The notes below the pieces were generated by a model. That model was given only the letters and a program-made list of their open reading frames with translations, searched no databases and was not told the origin of the DNA. From the NCBI GenBank assembly GCA_958352815.1, contig CATWQA010000014.1:1-44310 (forward strand): DNA of 44,310 nt, in the 5' to 3' direction. Shown here one piece after another: positions 1 through 8,100 of the stretch (position 1 is the stretch's first letter; every line of letters starts with the position of its first letter). A program made the position numbers and the translations under genes. Source of the stretch: an uncultured Eubacteriales bacterium (GTDB lineage Bacteria; Bacillota; Clostridia; Monoglobales; Monoglobaceae).

Positions 1-76
1 TTATACTATCAAGTATAAATAAAATTACATGGGTATAGTATAAAAGTAAAGTTTTTAATTATTACGCAGTAATAGG

Positions 77-106
77 GGTTTTAGGGGACTTAGTCCCCCC
101 TAAACC
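77..106 (-). terminator. Hairpin at the 3' end of nth
   Basis: A G/C-rich inverted repeat (arms around GGTTTTAGGGGAC and GTCCCCCCTAAACC, with a short TTA loop) overlaps the nth stop codon. It could terminate nth, but no clean U-run follows on the minus strand. It may instead be a relic of the hairpin repeat family seen elsewhere in the window, whose GGGG-loop-CCCC module looks similar. Confidence 0.4.
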
Positions 107-747
107 TCATTATATGTCGGGCACAGGTGATTTATTGGGCACTCGGCACACTTGGGTTTTCTGGCGTCGCAGTACGCCCTGCCGTGATACACAAGCTGGT
201 GGCAAAACGATGTTTGATACTCCTCCGGCACTATCTTTAGCAAGTCAATTTCAATCTTTTTCGGGTCGGTGTTCTTGGTAAGCCCCAGCTTATTTGATAA
301 ACGGGTAGCGTGGGTGTCAACCACAATTCCGGGAATACCGAAGTAATCCCCCCGCACCAGATTTGCCGTCTTTCTTCCCACTCCCGGCAGCTTTAAGAGA
401 TCCTCCATTGCCTCGGGCACCTGGCCGCCGTAATCCTTAATCAGCATTTGGCAGCAGCCGATTATGTTCTTAGCTTTGTTGCGGAAAAAGCCTGTGGGCT
501 TTATATCCTCTCTGAGCTCCATCTCATCCGCATTGGCAAAGGCGTACACATCGGGATATTTCTTATACAAATCCTTCGTCACAATATTAACCCGCTTGTC
601 CGTGCACTGAGCCGCAAGCTGGGTGGAAATAAGGAGCTGGAGGGGATTGTCATATTCCAGCGTACAGTCTGCGTCACTGTACACCCGGTTAAATATTTCT
701 ATTATTTTCAGCACTCTCTCTTTTTTATCAGCAATTTTTTCTCTCAT
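100..747 (-). CDS. nth: Endonuclease III (DNA glycosylase/AP lyase)
   Basis: Base-excision repair enzyme that removes oxidised pyrimidines and cleaves abasic sites. The sequence shows the helix-hairpin-helix LPGVGRKTA with the catalytic lysine (residue 126), VDTHATRL with the catalytic aspartate (residue 144), and a C-terminal [4Fe-4S] motif C-X6-C-X2-C-X5-C (Cys 193, 200, 203, 209). The 215 aa length is normal for the family. I start at ATG 747, which has AGAGG ten bases upstream; an in-frame TTG at 753 would add two residues. It is transcribed divergently from glyA, with overlapping promoters between them. Family assignment is firm. Confidence 0.97.
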   Translation of the reverse strand: MREKIADKKERVLKIIEIFNRVYSDADCTLEYDNPLQLLISTQLAAQCTDKRVNIVTKDLYKKYPDVYAFANADEMELREDIKPTGFFRNKAKNIIGCCQMLIKDYGGQVPEAMEDLLKLPGVGRKTANLVRGDYFGIPGIVVDTHATRLSNKLGLTKNTDPKKIEIDLLKIVPEEYQTSFCHQLVYHGRAYCDARKPKCAECPINHLCPTYNEV

Positions 748-761
748 ATTCAAAATACCTC

Positions 762-790
762 TTGCAAAATTCTTTATTTACTATTATAAT
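762..790 (+). promoter_or_regulatory. Sigma-A type promoter for glyA-rarA
   Basis: TTGCAA (762-767), 17-base spacer, TATAAT (785-790) on the plus strand, about 65 bases upstream of the glyA start. It shares bases 785-788 with the -10 of the divergent nth promoter. Confidence 0.65.
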
Positions 791-811
791 ATTGTTATGT
801 TGTTTTTTCAA
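783..811 (-). promoter_or_regulatory. Sigma-A type promoter for nth
   Basis: On the minus strand TTGAAA (806-811) and TATAAT (783-788) are separated by 17 bases. The -10 overlaps the -10 of the opposite glyA promoter. Confidence 0.65.
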
Positions 812-855
812 CCCAAATTTGAAAATTAATAATTATATATATGGAGGATTTTTAA

Positions 856-2094
856 ATGTTTGAATTTGAACACCTGAACGCTGTTGACCCTGAGGTTCAG
901 GCAGCCATCGAGAAAGAGATTAACAGGCAGCGCAACAAGATTGAGCTTATCGCTTCCGAGAACTTTGTCAGCCCCGCCGTTATTGAAGCCATGGGAACTC
1001 CCCTTACCAACAAGTACGCTGAGGGTTATCCCGGAAAGCGTTACTACGGCGGCTGCGAATACGTTGATATTGTTGAGGATCTGGCAAGAGACCGCGCAAA
1101 GGAGCTGTTCGGCGCGGAGTTTGCCAATGTTCAGCCCCACTCGGGCGCGACGGCAAACTTAGCTGTGTTCTTTGCCTGCATGGAGCCGGGAGATACATAC
1201 CTGGGCATGAGCTTGGCAGAGGGCGGCCATTTGAGCCACGGTTCGCCGGTTAATATCTCGGGTAAGTACTTTAACGTTGTGCCCTACGGCGTTGACCCTG
1301 TGACTCACAGAATTGATTATGATAACGTTCGCAAGCTGGCTCTGGAGCACAAGCCCAAGCTCATCCTTGCCGGCGCAAGCGCATATGCAAGAGAAATCGA
1401 CTTTAAGAGGTTCCGCGAGATTGCCGACGAGGTTGGCGCATACCTGATGGTTGACATGGCTCATATTGCCGGTTTGGTTGCCGCAGGTCTCCATCCCAGC
1501 CCGGTTCCCTATGCGGACTTTGTTACAACCACAACTCACAAGACCCTGAGAGGCCCCAGAGGCGGAATGATCCTGTGCAAGGAAGAATACGGTCCCATGA
1601 TTAACAAGGCTGTGTTCCCCGGTAACCAGGGCGGCCCCTTGATGCACGTTATTGCGGCAAAGGCGGTATGCTTTAAGGAAGCTCTGTCCGACGAGTTTAA
1701 GGCGTACCAGGCGCAGGTTAAGAAGAACGCTTCCGTTCTGGCTTCCGCTCTTCAGGAAAGAGGTCTTGAAATCATTTCCGGTGGAACGGACAACCACCTT
1801 ATGCTGGTTAGCCTGCTCAAGCAGGACATGACCGGTAAGGAAGTTGAGAAAATGCTGGACGAGGTTGGCATTACCTGTAACAAGAACACCATCCCCAACG
1901 ACCCCAAGAGCCCCTTTGTTACAAGCGGTATCAGACTGGGAACCCCCGCCGTTACAACACGCGGCTTTGTTGAGGAGGACATGGTTGAGATAGCTGAGCT
2001 TATCTCCATGGTAATCAAAGATTTTGAGGGCAACAAAGCAGAGGTTGCAAAGCGGGTTCAGGCTCTTTGCGACAAGCACCCTCTCTATGCTTAA
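856..2094 (+). CDS. glyA: Serine hydroxymethyltransferase
   Basis: PLP enzyme that interconverts serine and glycine and charges tetrahydrofolate with a one-carbon unit in the cytoplasm. The PLP lysine lies in TTTTHKTLRGPRGG (Lys229), with the cofactor-binding Asp200 and His203 in VDMAHIAG. At 412 aa it is full length for the family. GGAGG at 843-847 sets the start. It overlaps the next gene (rarA) by 8 bases, so the two are probably translationally coupled. No glycine riboswitch or other leader structure is visible in the short 5' region. Confidence 0.98.
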   Translation: MFEFEHLNAVDPEVQAAIEKEINRQRNKIELIASENFVSPAVIEAMGTPLTNKYAEGYPGKRYYGGCEYVDIVEDLARDRAKELFGAEFANVQPHSGATANLAVFFACMEPGDTYLGMSLAEGGHLSHGSPVNISGKYFNVVPYGVDPVTHRIDYDNVRKLALEHKPKLILAGASAYAREIDFKRFREIADEVGAYLMVDMAHIAGLVAAGLHPSPVPYADFVTTTTHKTLRGPRGGMILCKEEYGPMINKAVFPGNQGGPLMHVIAAKAVCFKEALSDEFKAYQAQVKKNASVLASALQERGLEIISGGTDNHLMLVSLLKQDMTGKEVEKMLDEVGITCNKNTIPNDPKSPFVTSGIRLGTPAVTTRGFVEEDMVEIAELISMVIKDFEGNKAEVAKRVQALCDKHPLYA

Positions 2095-3376
2095 GCACAA
2101 TAAACCCTTAGCGGATAGGTTAAGACCCACAACCCTGGATGAGGTTGTGGGTCAACAGCATATTTTAGGCAAAAACAAAATCCTGAGAAATATTATTGAA
2201 AGCGGGAATATTCCCAACATGATATTTTACGGATTGTCCGGCACAGGCAAGACTACGGTTGCCAATATCGCCGCTAAGTCGTCAAACAAAACACTGTATC
2301 GCCTGAACGCAACAAATGCGTCCGTGTCGGACATAAAAAACATAGTTAAGGAGAGCGACGGGCTGTTCGGGCAGAACGGCATTTTGCTGTATCTTGACGA
2401 GATCCAGAACTTCAATAAGAAGCAGCAGCAGTCGCTTCTTGAATACACCGAAAACGGAAAGATTACCCTTATCGCAAGCACCACCGAAAATCCGTACTTT
2501 TATGTGTACAATGCGATTTTAAGCCGCTCCACCGTGTTTGAGTTTAAGCCCCTTACCACCCAAGATATAATTTCCGCTCTCAACAGAGGGCTTGAGATTA
2601 TTATGAAAGAGGACTTCCCGAATACCGAAATGATTATAGGAGAGGGCGTTGTTGAGCACCTGGCAGAAAAGTCGGGAGGCGACCTGCGAAAGGCGCTGAA
2701 CGCCTTGGAATTGGCGGTTATGTACGCAAAGCCCCAAGAGGACGGAGCAATCCACATAACCTTAGAGCTGGCGGAGCAGTGCACCCAAAAGAAAGCCTTT
2801 CAATTTGACAAAAAGGGCGATAACCAGTACGACGTTATGAGCGCTCTGCAAAAGTCTATCAGGGGCAGCGACCCCAACGCCGCCGTTCACTATTTGGCGC
2901 GGCTTATTGCAGCGGACGATATTCAGTCCATTTGCCGCCGCCTTATGGTTATAGCCTGCGAGGATATCGGGCTTGCCTATCCGCAGGCGATTTCCATAGT
3001 AAAATCCTGCGTGGACAGTGCGCTGATGCTGGGCTTCCCCGAGGCGAGAATACCTCTTGCCCATGCCGCTATCCTGCTGGCGACCGCTCCAAAATCAAAC
3101 TCCGCTTATATGGCGATCAATCAAGCCCTTCGTGATATCGAGACCATAGACACGGGTTCAATCCCGCGTCAGCTGCAAAATATGCACTATGACGGGGAGG
3201 GGAACACGGTTAAGGGGCAAAACTACCTCTATCCCCACGACTTCCCCAACCACTATGTTGAGCAGCAATACCTGCCCGACAATATTAAAGATAAGGTGTA
3301 CTACGAATTCGGCAACAACAAGAATGAGCAGGCGGCTAAGGAATATTGGGATAAAATAAAGAACAAGAAAGATTAA
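2087..3376 (+). CDS. rarA: Replication-associated recombination protein A (RarA/MgsA AAA+ ATPase)
   Basis: Clamp-loader-like AAA+ ATPase that acts at stalled replication forks. Walker A is GLSGTGKTT (49-57), Walker B LLYLDEIQ (100-107), followed by the TENPYF region and the C-terminal RarA oligomerisation domain (GSDPNAAVHYLARLI onwards). I choose ATG 2087, giving 429 aa and the standard start MLKHNKPLADRLRP. A longer reading from 2024 would lie inside glyA and add non-family residues. The start overlaps the glyA stop by 8 bases. Pairing with glyA has no obvious functional logic and is probably a transcription arrangement only. Confidence 0.95.
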   Translation: MLKHNKPLADRLRPTTLDEVVGQQHILGKNKILRNIIESGNIPNMIFYGLSGTGKTTVANIAAKSSNKTLYRLNATNASVSDIKNIVKESDGLFGQNGILLYLDEIQNFNKKQQQSLLEYTENGKITLIASTTENPYFYVYNAILSRSTVFEFKPLTTQDIISALNRGLEIIMKEDFPNTEMIIGEGVVEHLAEKSGGDLRKALNALELAVMYAKPQEDGAIHITLELAEQCTQKKAFQFDKKGDNQYDVMSALQKSIRGSDPNAAVHYLARLIAADDIQSICRRLMVIACEDIGLAYPQAISIVKSCVDSALMLGFPEARIPLAHAAILLATAPKSNSAYMAINQALRDIETIDTGSIPRQLQNMHYDGEGNTVKGQNYLYPHDFPNHYVEQQYLPDNIKDKVYYEFGNNKNEQAAKEYWDKIKNKKD

Positions 3377-3419
3377 AACTATGAAGTACTATAACTTTAT
3401 ATATCTGAACTCGGTTATT

Positions 3420-3447
3420 TTGACAAAGGCTTTATCAAAATTATACC
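3420..3447 (+). promoter_or_regulatory. Candidate promoter embedded in a palindrome
   Basis: TTGACA (3420-3425) and TATACC (3442-3447) are 16 bases apart upstream of the stalk/DHHW gene. The spacer lies in a near-palindrome (3418-3440, TTTTGACAAAGGCTTTATCAAAA in two halves) that resembles the arms of the hairpin element at 30340-30430. Confidence 0.45.
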
Positions 3448-3505
3448 ATAGTTCTTGGAGAGGAACTCTAAAAACTACTACTTTCATTATACGAGGAGGA
3501 CAACT

Positions 3506-4921
3506 ATGTTAAGCTCAAAAGGTTTAAAAGGACTGATTTTATCGTTTGTATTACTGATTTCGTTATTTACTGTAACGGCGTTTGCCGACAGTCCGATTTC
3601 AGTTTATCTCGACGGCGAACTGCTTCAATTTGACGTAGCTCCCCGGACCATTAACGACAGAACAATGGTTCCCATGCGGAAAATTTTTGAGGAACTGGGA
3701 GCTTCCGTTGAATGGGACGGAGACACCCAAAAAATCACCGCAATTAAAGACGACACCACAATAGTTATGCAAATCGGCAACGATCTGTATTTCTGCGGAC
3801 TTGAACAAAAGCATATGGACTCTCCGCCTGTTGAAATAGACGGCAGAACTCTTGTTCCCGTCCGCACCATATCGGAAAGCCTGGGATGTGCCGTTGATTG
3901 GGTTGAAGAGACCCAAACCGTTATCATCACAACTCCCGGTTTCAGCGGCGAATTGCCCTCATTCAGCGCCAACAGCGTGCTCATGAACGATACATATATC
4001 GGCAATGATTACAGATTTGCAGAGGACAATGTTCAATACTTTGACAAGTATATTGTCGGCGGCGGAAGCTGGGTAATTCATCCTGAGCCTCTGTCCGATG
4101 AGAGCGCAAAGGCATACGCAGAGGTTGTCAATTCGGTTGCGGACGCGCTTCCGGGCGTCAATGTTTATAACATTCTTGTTCCCACCTCTGATGAGTTTTA
4201 CGCTCCCCTCTCTCAATATCAAAATCAGGTTGGAGCTTTCAAAACAGTCTGCCAAAACCTTAACGATAACGTTACAGCGGTTAACGCAATTAAAAATCTC
4301 TATCAGCACGCCTCGGAATATATTTTCTACAGAACCGATCACCATTGGACGCAGCTGGGTTCATATTACGCATATCAGGCGTTCAAAGCTGCAAAGGGCG
4401 AGGCTGCTGACCCAATTGATACCTTTGAGACCGAAGTTTTAGAGGGCTTTACCGGCTCGTACGCAAGCTCGTTAGAAGGGAAAATAACTGTTGAACCGGA
4501 CTTTGTTCAGTCATACTTCCCCAAGGTGGACACTGCAGGGGCGGTATATTTTGACCAGACCATGCAAGAGGTAAAGTACCAAAACGTCAGTCCCGTACAC
4601 AAGGGTCGCAATACATACGGCAACTATATCGGAGGCGATAATCCTTTAGTGGTATTTACCACATCGGCAGGCACCGGTAAAAAGCTGGTTATTATTAAGG
4701 ACTCGTACGGCAATGCTTTCTCAACCTGGACGGTAAACGATTACAGCGAGGTATATGTTATAGATCCCAGATATTTTAACGGCAATAACGATAACAATTA
4801 TCCCATGAGCCTGACATCTCTGTATAACCAAATCGGCGGTTTTGACGACCTGGTAATAATCTCATATCCGCCTATGATGCAATGGGCTTCAACAAGAAAA
4901 CTGATAACTGACATGATATAA
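3506..4921 (+). CDS. Secreted copper-amine-oxidase-like stalk domain fused to a DHHW-type domain
   Basis: 471 aa. Residues 1-27 form a signal peptide ending near AFA-DS. Residues about 30-135 carry two copies of the copper-amine-oxidase N-terminal-like (stalk) repeat, seen as TMVPMRKIFEELGASVEWD and TLVPVRTISESLGCAVDW. The rest resembles DHHW/AlgX-like SGNH-related proteins: DHHW at residues 278-281 and a KDSYGNAF motif around Asp399-Ser400. Such domains are linked to acetylation or handling of surface polysaccharide (family knowledge; no activity proven here). Start chosen at ATG 3506 behind GAGGAGG; an upstream in-frame ATG at 3455 would put a charged leader before the signal peptide. It probably acts outside the membrane on cell-wall glycans. 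Confidence 0.85.
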   Translation: MLSSKGLKGLILSFVLLISLFTVTAFADSPISVYLDGELLQFDVAPRTINDRTMVPMRKIFEELGASVEWDGDTQKITAIKDDTTIVMQIGNDLYFCGLEQKHMDSPPVEIDGRTLVPVRTISESLGCAVDWVEETQTVIITTPGFSGELPSFSANSVLMNDTYIGNDYRFAEDNVQYFDKYIVGGGSWVIHPEPLSDESAKAYAEVVNSVADALPGVNVYNILVPTSDEFYAPLSQYQNQVGAFKTVCQNLNDNVTAVNAIKNLYQHASEYIFYRTDHHWTQLGSYYAYQAFKAAKGEAADPIDTFETEVLEGFTGSYASSLEGKITVEPDFVQSYFPKVDTAGAVYFDQTMQEVKYQNVSPVHKGRNTYGNYIGGDNPLVVFTTSAGTGKKLVIIKDSYGNAFSTWTVNDYSEVYVIDPRYFNGNNDNNYPMSLTSLYNQIGGFDDLVIISYPPMMQWASTRKLITDMI

Positions 4922-4965
4922 CTAAAAGCAAGATGTACCCCGTCTCTGCGTCGTTTCTCCTCTAT

Positions 4966-4990
4966 CCCCAAAAATCGTCGATTTTTGGGG
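4966..4990. repeat. Perfect hairpin, possible terminator
   Basis: Arms CCCCAAAAATCG and CGATTTTTGGGG around a single central T. It lies 45 bases after the stalk/DHHW stop codon. No U-run follows, so termination is uncertain. A second stem, GGAACCC/GGGTTCC, follows directly (4989-5008). Confidence 0.5.
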
Positions 4991-5010
4991 AACCCTAGGG
5001 CGGGTTCCAC

Positions 5011-5080
5011 TTACTTTTTTCAGTGGGAGCTACAATCTCCCGCTGAAACGCTGAATGACGGGGCAAAGCCCCTTATTGAA
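5011..5080 (+). repeat. Dispersed hairpin repeat, copy A
   Basis: This 70-base unit begins TTACTTTTTTCAG and contains CAGTGGGAG/CTCCCGCTG and GGGGC/GCCCC stems. Its reverse complement matches 29602-29670 over essentially its whole length (I estimate about 75% identity by eye), and its first half matches 24826-24860. It therefore looks like a short non-coding interspersed repeat. Confidence 0.65.
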
Positions 5081-5083
5081 CAT

Positions 5084-5127
5084 AAGTTAAGCGGGAATGC
5101 AATGATGTGCGTTCCCGCTTTAGCTTA
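5084..5127. repeat. Long imperfect stem-loop
   Basis: Arms TAAGTTAAGCGGGAATGCA and TGCGTTCCCGCTTTAGCTTA with an ATGATG loop. An A-run follows on the plus strand, so it is not a normal plus-strand terminator. Confidence 0.5.
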
Positions 5128-5422
5128 AAAAATTTCTTAAAATTGAGCACGCTTTTCAGAAGTAAGGTGTTGAAATTTTCTTTTGTTTGTAGTATACTTA
5201 CTACCGGACATAGTAACCCTCCGTGATATTTTTGCGTTTTGTTCATTAAATTTTTTTATTATATCACTGTTTACTATGTCTTTTCTATTGTTTTTTCTGT
5301 CCGATTTCATTTTACCATGAACCCTTAAATTTATTATACCAACTTTTAATCAAAGTGGCAGGGTAAAACCACAGCACAAGGCAAGGAAAATCAAATTTAA
5401 GTTGTTTTTAACTGTGTTCATC

Positions 5423-5451
5423 TTGACAAATCGCCGCTTCAGTGTTATTTT
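5423..5451 (+). promoter_or_regulatory. Sigma-A type promoter for the AI-2E-type permease
   Basis: TTGACA (5423-5428), 17-base spacer, TATTTT (5446-5451). It gives a leader of roughly 100 bases before the start codon. Confidence 0.55.
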
Positions 5452-5478
5452 TATTGGAGAGATATATTTAAATACAGA

Positions 5479-5536
5479 GTTTGCCGTAAAGACGCAGGTT
5501 TAAGCGGCAAAGGCGTATTGGTAATACAGCCGAGAA
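5479..5536 (+). promoter_or_regulatory. Structured leader of unknown class
   Basis: The transcribed leader can pair TTTGCCG with CGGCAAA and contains a second hairpin, GGCGTATT-GGT-AATAC-A-GCC. It has GACGCA and AGCCGAGAACGG segments that recall parts of the GEMM-I (c-di-GMP) riboswitch, but the canonical order and GNRA tetraloop-receptor layout are not evident, so I do not assign it. Confidence 0.3.
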
Positions 5537-5561
5537 CGGTCAACATATAAGGAGGCTTGGC

Positions 5562-6710
5562 ATGAACTTATCAAAGGACAACATTAAGAAAATGTGCGGA
5601 ATAATTCTGTTCACCATTGTGGCTTTTCTTTCCATACAGAATTTGGACAAGGTGATTGCGGGGTTACAGTTTGTTTGGGGGATTCTATTTCCATTTGTGT
5701 TAGGAGGAATATTTGCCTTTATACTTAATATTCCCATGAGAAGCATAGAGAAGCTCATTCTCAAGCTGAGCAAAAAGAAAAAGAAAAGGACAAAAGCTGT
5801 TGTACGCTCTCTCAGCTTGCTTATAACCCTGTTTCTGGTTATGGGGGTTATATCCGCCGTTATGTTTATTGTAATCCCTCAAATCGGGGATACCGTGCGG
5901 GAGCTTACGAGGGCGGCGGAAGCCTTCTTCCCCAAGGTTCAGGTTTGGGCGGAAGATATGTTTAAAAACAATAAGCAGATATATGACTGGATTTCCGGCA
6001 TACAAATCAATATGGACAGAATTATAGAGACTGCGTTTAACTTTCTGCAAAACGGCGCAGGGGACGTAATCGGCAGCACATTTTCCGCCACAAAGGCGGT
6101 GGTATCGGGAATAATGGCATTCTTTGTCGGTATCATTTTTGCGTGCTACCTCCTTGTAACAAAGGAAACTCTGCAGCGGCAGCTTACCATGTTAATGAAC
6201 GCCGCCCTGCCTGAAAAGGCCGTGGATAAAATACTACATATTGCAAAGCTGAGCAGCAACACATTTTCAAGCTTTTTTACAGGGCAATGCCTTGAGGCCT
6301 TAATTTTAGGCTCGATGTTTTTTGTGGTAATGACCATAATGCGTATGCCATACTCGCTGCTGATAAGTATTCTCATTGCCTTTGCCTCGCTTATTCCTAT
6401 ATTCGGAGCCTTTATCGGCTGCATAGTGGGAGCGTTTCTTATCGTTATGGTCAGTCCGCTCCAGGCTCTCATATTTATTATAACCTTTTTGGTTATTCAG
6501 CAGATTGAGGGCAACCTAATCTATCCCAAGGTGGTTGGAACCTCGGTAGGTCTGCCGTCTATGTGGGTGCTTTTTGCCGTAACCGTAGGCAGCAGTCTTA
6601 TGGGCGTTGCGGGAATGTTGTTTTTCATTCCCTTTACTTCGGTTCTCTATTCCCTTATTCGGGAATGGACTTACGGCAGGCTTGAAAAACAGGGCAAGCA
6701 AAAGGCGTAA
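5562..6710 (+). CDS. AI-2E family (YtvI/PerM-like) membrane permease
   Basis: 382 aa integral membrane protein. Two hydrophobic segments lie near the N-terminus (IILFTIVAFLSIQ; FVWGILFPFVLGGIFAFIL), followed by a basic loop KKKKKR, a third segment, a soluble amphipathic region, and a C-terminal block of about five segments including the typical LIPIFGAFIG and GNLIYPKVVG motifs of the family. The family includes quorum-signal exporters and Na+/H+-type transporters; which substrate is used here cannot be told. AAGGAGG precedes the start. It appears to be its own transcription unit. Confidence 0.9.
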   Translation: MNLSKDNIKKMCGIILFTIVAFLSIQNLDKVIAGLQFVWGILFPFVLGGIFAFILNIPMRSIEKLILKLSKKKKKRTKAVVRSLSLLITLFLVMGVISAVMFIVIPQIGDTVRELTRAAEAFFPKVQVWAEDMFKNNKQIYDWISGIQINMDRIIETAFNFLQNGAGDVIGSTFSATKAVVSGIMAFFVGIIFACYLLVTKETLQRQLTMLMNAALPEKAVDKILHIAKLSSNTFSSFFTGQCLEALILGSMFFVVMTIMRMPYSLLISILIAFASLIPIFGAFIGCIVGAFLIVMVSPLQALIFIITFLVIQQIEGNLIYPKVVGTSVGLPSMWVLFAVTVGSSLMGVAGMLFFIPFTSVLYSLIREWTYGRLEKQGKQKA

Positions 6711-6732
6711 CCGACTTTCGGAGTATTCCCTC

Positions 6733-6768
6733 TTTACTATGACCGAAACTTATGCTATACTAAGCATA
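6733..6768 (+). promoter_or_regulatory. metA promoter with a dyad over the -10
   Basis: TTTACT (6733-6738), 17 bases, TATACT (6756-6761). The -10 sits inside a short dyad TATGCT-atacta-AGCATA (6751-6768) that could be an operator. The region is too short for a SAM riboswitch and none is visible. Confidence 0.45.
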
Positions 6769-6800
6769 GACCCAACTAATTGATTGAAGGTGAAAAATAA

Positions 6801-7724
6801 ATGCCTATTAAGGTAACGGATAATCTACCGGCTACGGAAATATTAAACTGTGAAAATATATTTGTTATGACGGAAACGAGGGCGATTTCTCAGGACATTC
6901 GTTCTCTTGAAATACTCATACTCAACCTAATGCCCAAGAAAATCGAAACCGAAACCCAGCTTTTGCGAGTTCTGGGCAACACGCCGCTCCAGATAAACAT
7001 CAGCTTTATGCACACAAAAAGCTACGAGTCGAAGAACACGCCCAAGAGCCATATCGAAACGTTCTACGACACCTTTGATGCATACAAGAACAGAAAGTTT
7101 GACGGGCTGATTATAACGGGCGCACCTGTTGAGCAAATGCCCTTTGAAGAGGTTGACTATTGGGACGAGCTCTGCGAAATCATGGAGTGGTCAAAGACCA
7201 ACGTGACTTCAACCTTTCACATATGCTGGGGCGCACAGGCAGGGCTTTACTACCACTACGGCATTCCCAAATATGATATGGACGAAAAGGTTTTCGGGGT
7301 GTTTGAGCACTATGTTGTGCCGGAGAAGAAGCATAAAATCCTGCTCCGAGGCTTTGACGATAAGTTCTACGTGCCCCATTCAAGACATACGGAGGTGCGC
7401 GAGGAGGACATTGACAAGGTTCCCGAGCTTGAAATTCTGGCTAAGTCCGATGAAGCGGGAGTGTACATCGTTACCGCAAAGAGCGAGCGGCAATTCTTTG
7501 TTACGGGTCATTCAGAGTATGACGACATAACTCTTGCCAACGAGTATTTCAGGGACAAGTCCAAGGGGCTTGACATAAAGGTCCCGAGAAACTATTTCCC
7601 GAATGACGAGCCTACAAGAAAACCGCCGGTAGTGTGGCGTTCCCATGCGAACCTGCTGTACTCAAACTGGCTCAACTATTTTGTATACCAGACAACCCCT
7701 TACAAGCTGAGCGATATTACTTAG
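6801..7724 (+). CDS. metA: Homoserine O-acyltransferase, predicted acetyl-CoA type
   Basis: Acylates homoserine in the first committed step of methionine synthesis. Catalytic Cys142 is in HICWGAQAGL, and the His237/Glu239 pair is in VTGHSEYD. Residue 111 is Glu (GAPVEQ), as in the Bacillus cereus enzyme that uses acetyl-CoA; the Escherichia coli succinyl-CoA enzyme has Gly there. So despite the usual name homoserine O-succinyltransferase, acetyl-CoA is the likely donor (inference from that specificity residue). The 307 aa length is typical. A zinc-ribbon gene follows 34 bases downstream. Confidence 0.95.
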   Translation: MPIKVTDNLPATEILNCENIFVMTETRAISQDIRSLEILILNLMPKKIETETQLLRVLGNTPLQINISFMHTKSYESKNTPKSHIETFYDTFDAYKNRKFDGLIITGAPVEQMPFEEVDYWDELCEIMEWSKTNVTSTFHICWGAQAGLYYHYGIPKYDMDEKVFGVFEHYVVPEKKHKILLRGFDDKFYVPHSRHTEVREEDIDKVPELEILAKSDEAGVYIVTAKSERQFFVTGHSEYDDITLANEYFRDKSKGLDIKVPRNYFPNDEPTRKPPVVWRSHANLLYSNWLNYFVYQTTPYKLSDIT

Positions 7725-7758
7725 CTCTGATTTACAACCGAAAAAATGAGGTGATTAT

Positions 7759-8100
7759 ATGTATTGTTCAAAATGCGGCACGGATATGGGCAGCGCAAGC
7801 TACTGCCCGAAGTGCGGAGCTCCTGCGGATATTCCCGAATACAACGCCGAGGTTGTGGGAGGCTCTTCCGCCCGTACCTACGGCACAGGCGTCAAGTGTC
7901 CTCACTGCGGCAGCAATAACTGCCAGCCCATGCAGGAAACCAATGTGACGGGCGGAGGCTACAATGCGGGCAACGGCTGCTGCGGCTATCTGCTGTTCGG
8001 TCCTATCGGGCTGCTCTGCGGCGCATGCGGAAGCGATACAAAGACAACCCACCGTGACTATTGGGTTTGCCGTGACTGCGGACGGCGGTTCAATGGATAA
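7759..8100 (+). CDS. Small zinc-ribbon protein
   Basis: 113 aa, cytoplasmic or membrane-associated, function unknown. It starts with a zinc-ribbon made of Cys3-x2-Cys6 and Cys16-x2-Cys19, has CPHCGSNNC (Cys47, 50, 55), a short glycine/cysteine hydrophobic stretch GCCGYLLFGPIGLLCGACG (74-91) and a final CRDCG (Cys104, 107). The cysteine pairs suggest at least two structural zinc sites. GAGGTG precedes the start. It overlaps the DUF2085 gene by 8 bases, so the two products are probably made together. Confidence 0.8.
   Translation: MYCSKCGTDMGSASYCPKCGAPADIPEYNAEVVGGSSARTYGTGVKCPHCGSNNCQPMQETNVTGGGYNAGNGCCGYLLFGPIGLLCGACGSDTKTTHRDYWVCRDCGRRFNG

Larger units (their letters stand above)
4922..5561. 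other. 640-base intergenic region rich in hairpins
   Basis: No convincing gene. From left to right it holds a perfect hairpin (4966-4990), a second stem (4989-5008), a dispersed repeat copy (5011-5080), a long imperfect stem (5084-5127), an AT-rich stretch, a promoter (5423-5451) and a structured leader (5479-5536) ahead of the permease gene. A 10-base inverted pair GACATAGTAA/TTACTATGTC brackets about 5213-5280, without clear meaning. Confidence 0.6.

Noticed and set aside
1159..2130. A 323-residue open frame on the strand opposite glyA
   Set aside because: It mirrors the codon pattern of glyA, lacks a ribosome site and matches no family I know.
5479..5536. c-di-GMP (GEMM-I) riboswitch
   Set aside because: Fragments recall the consensus, but the order of segments and the tetraloop-receptor architecture are missing.
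6711..6800. SAM riboswitch in front of metA
   Set aside because: Only 90 bases, no suitable stems; a short dyad over the -10 is all that is visible.
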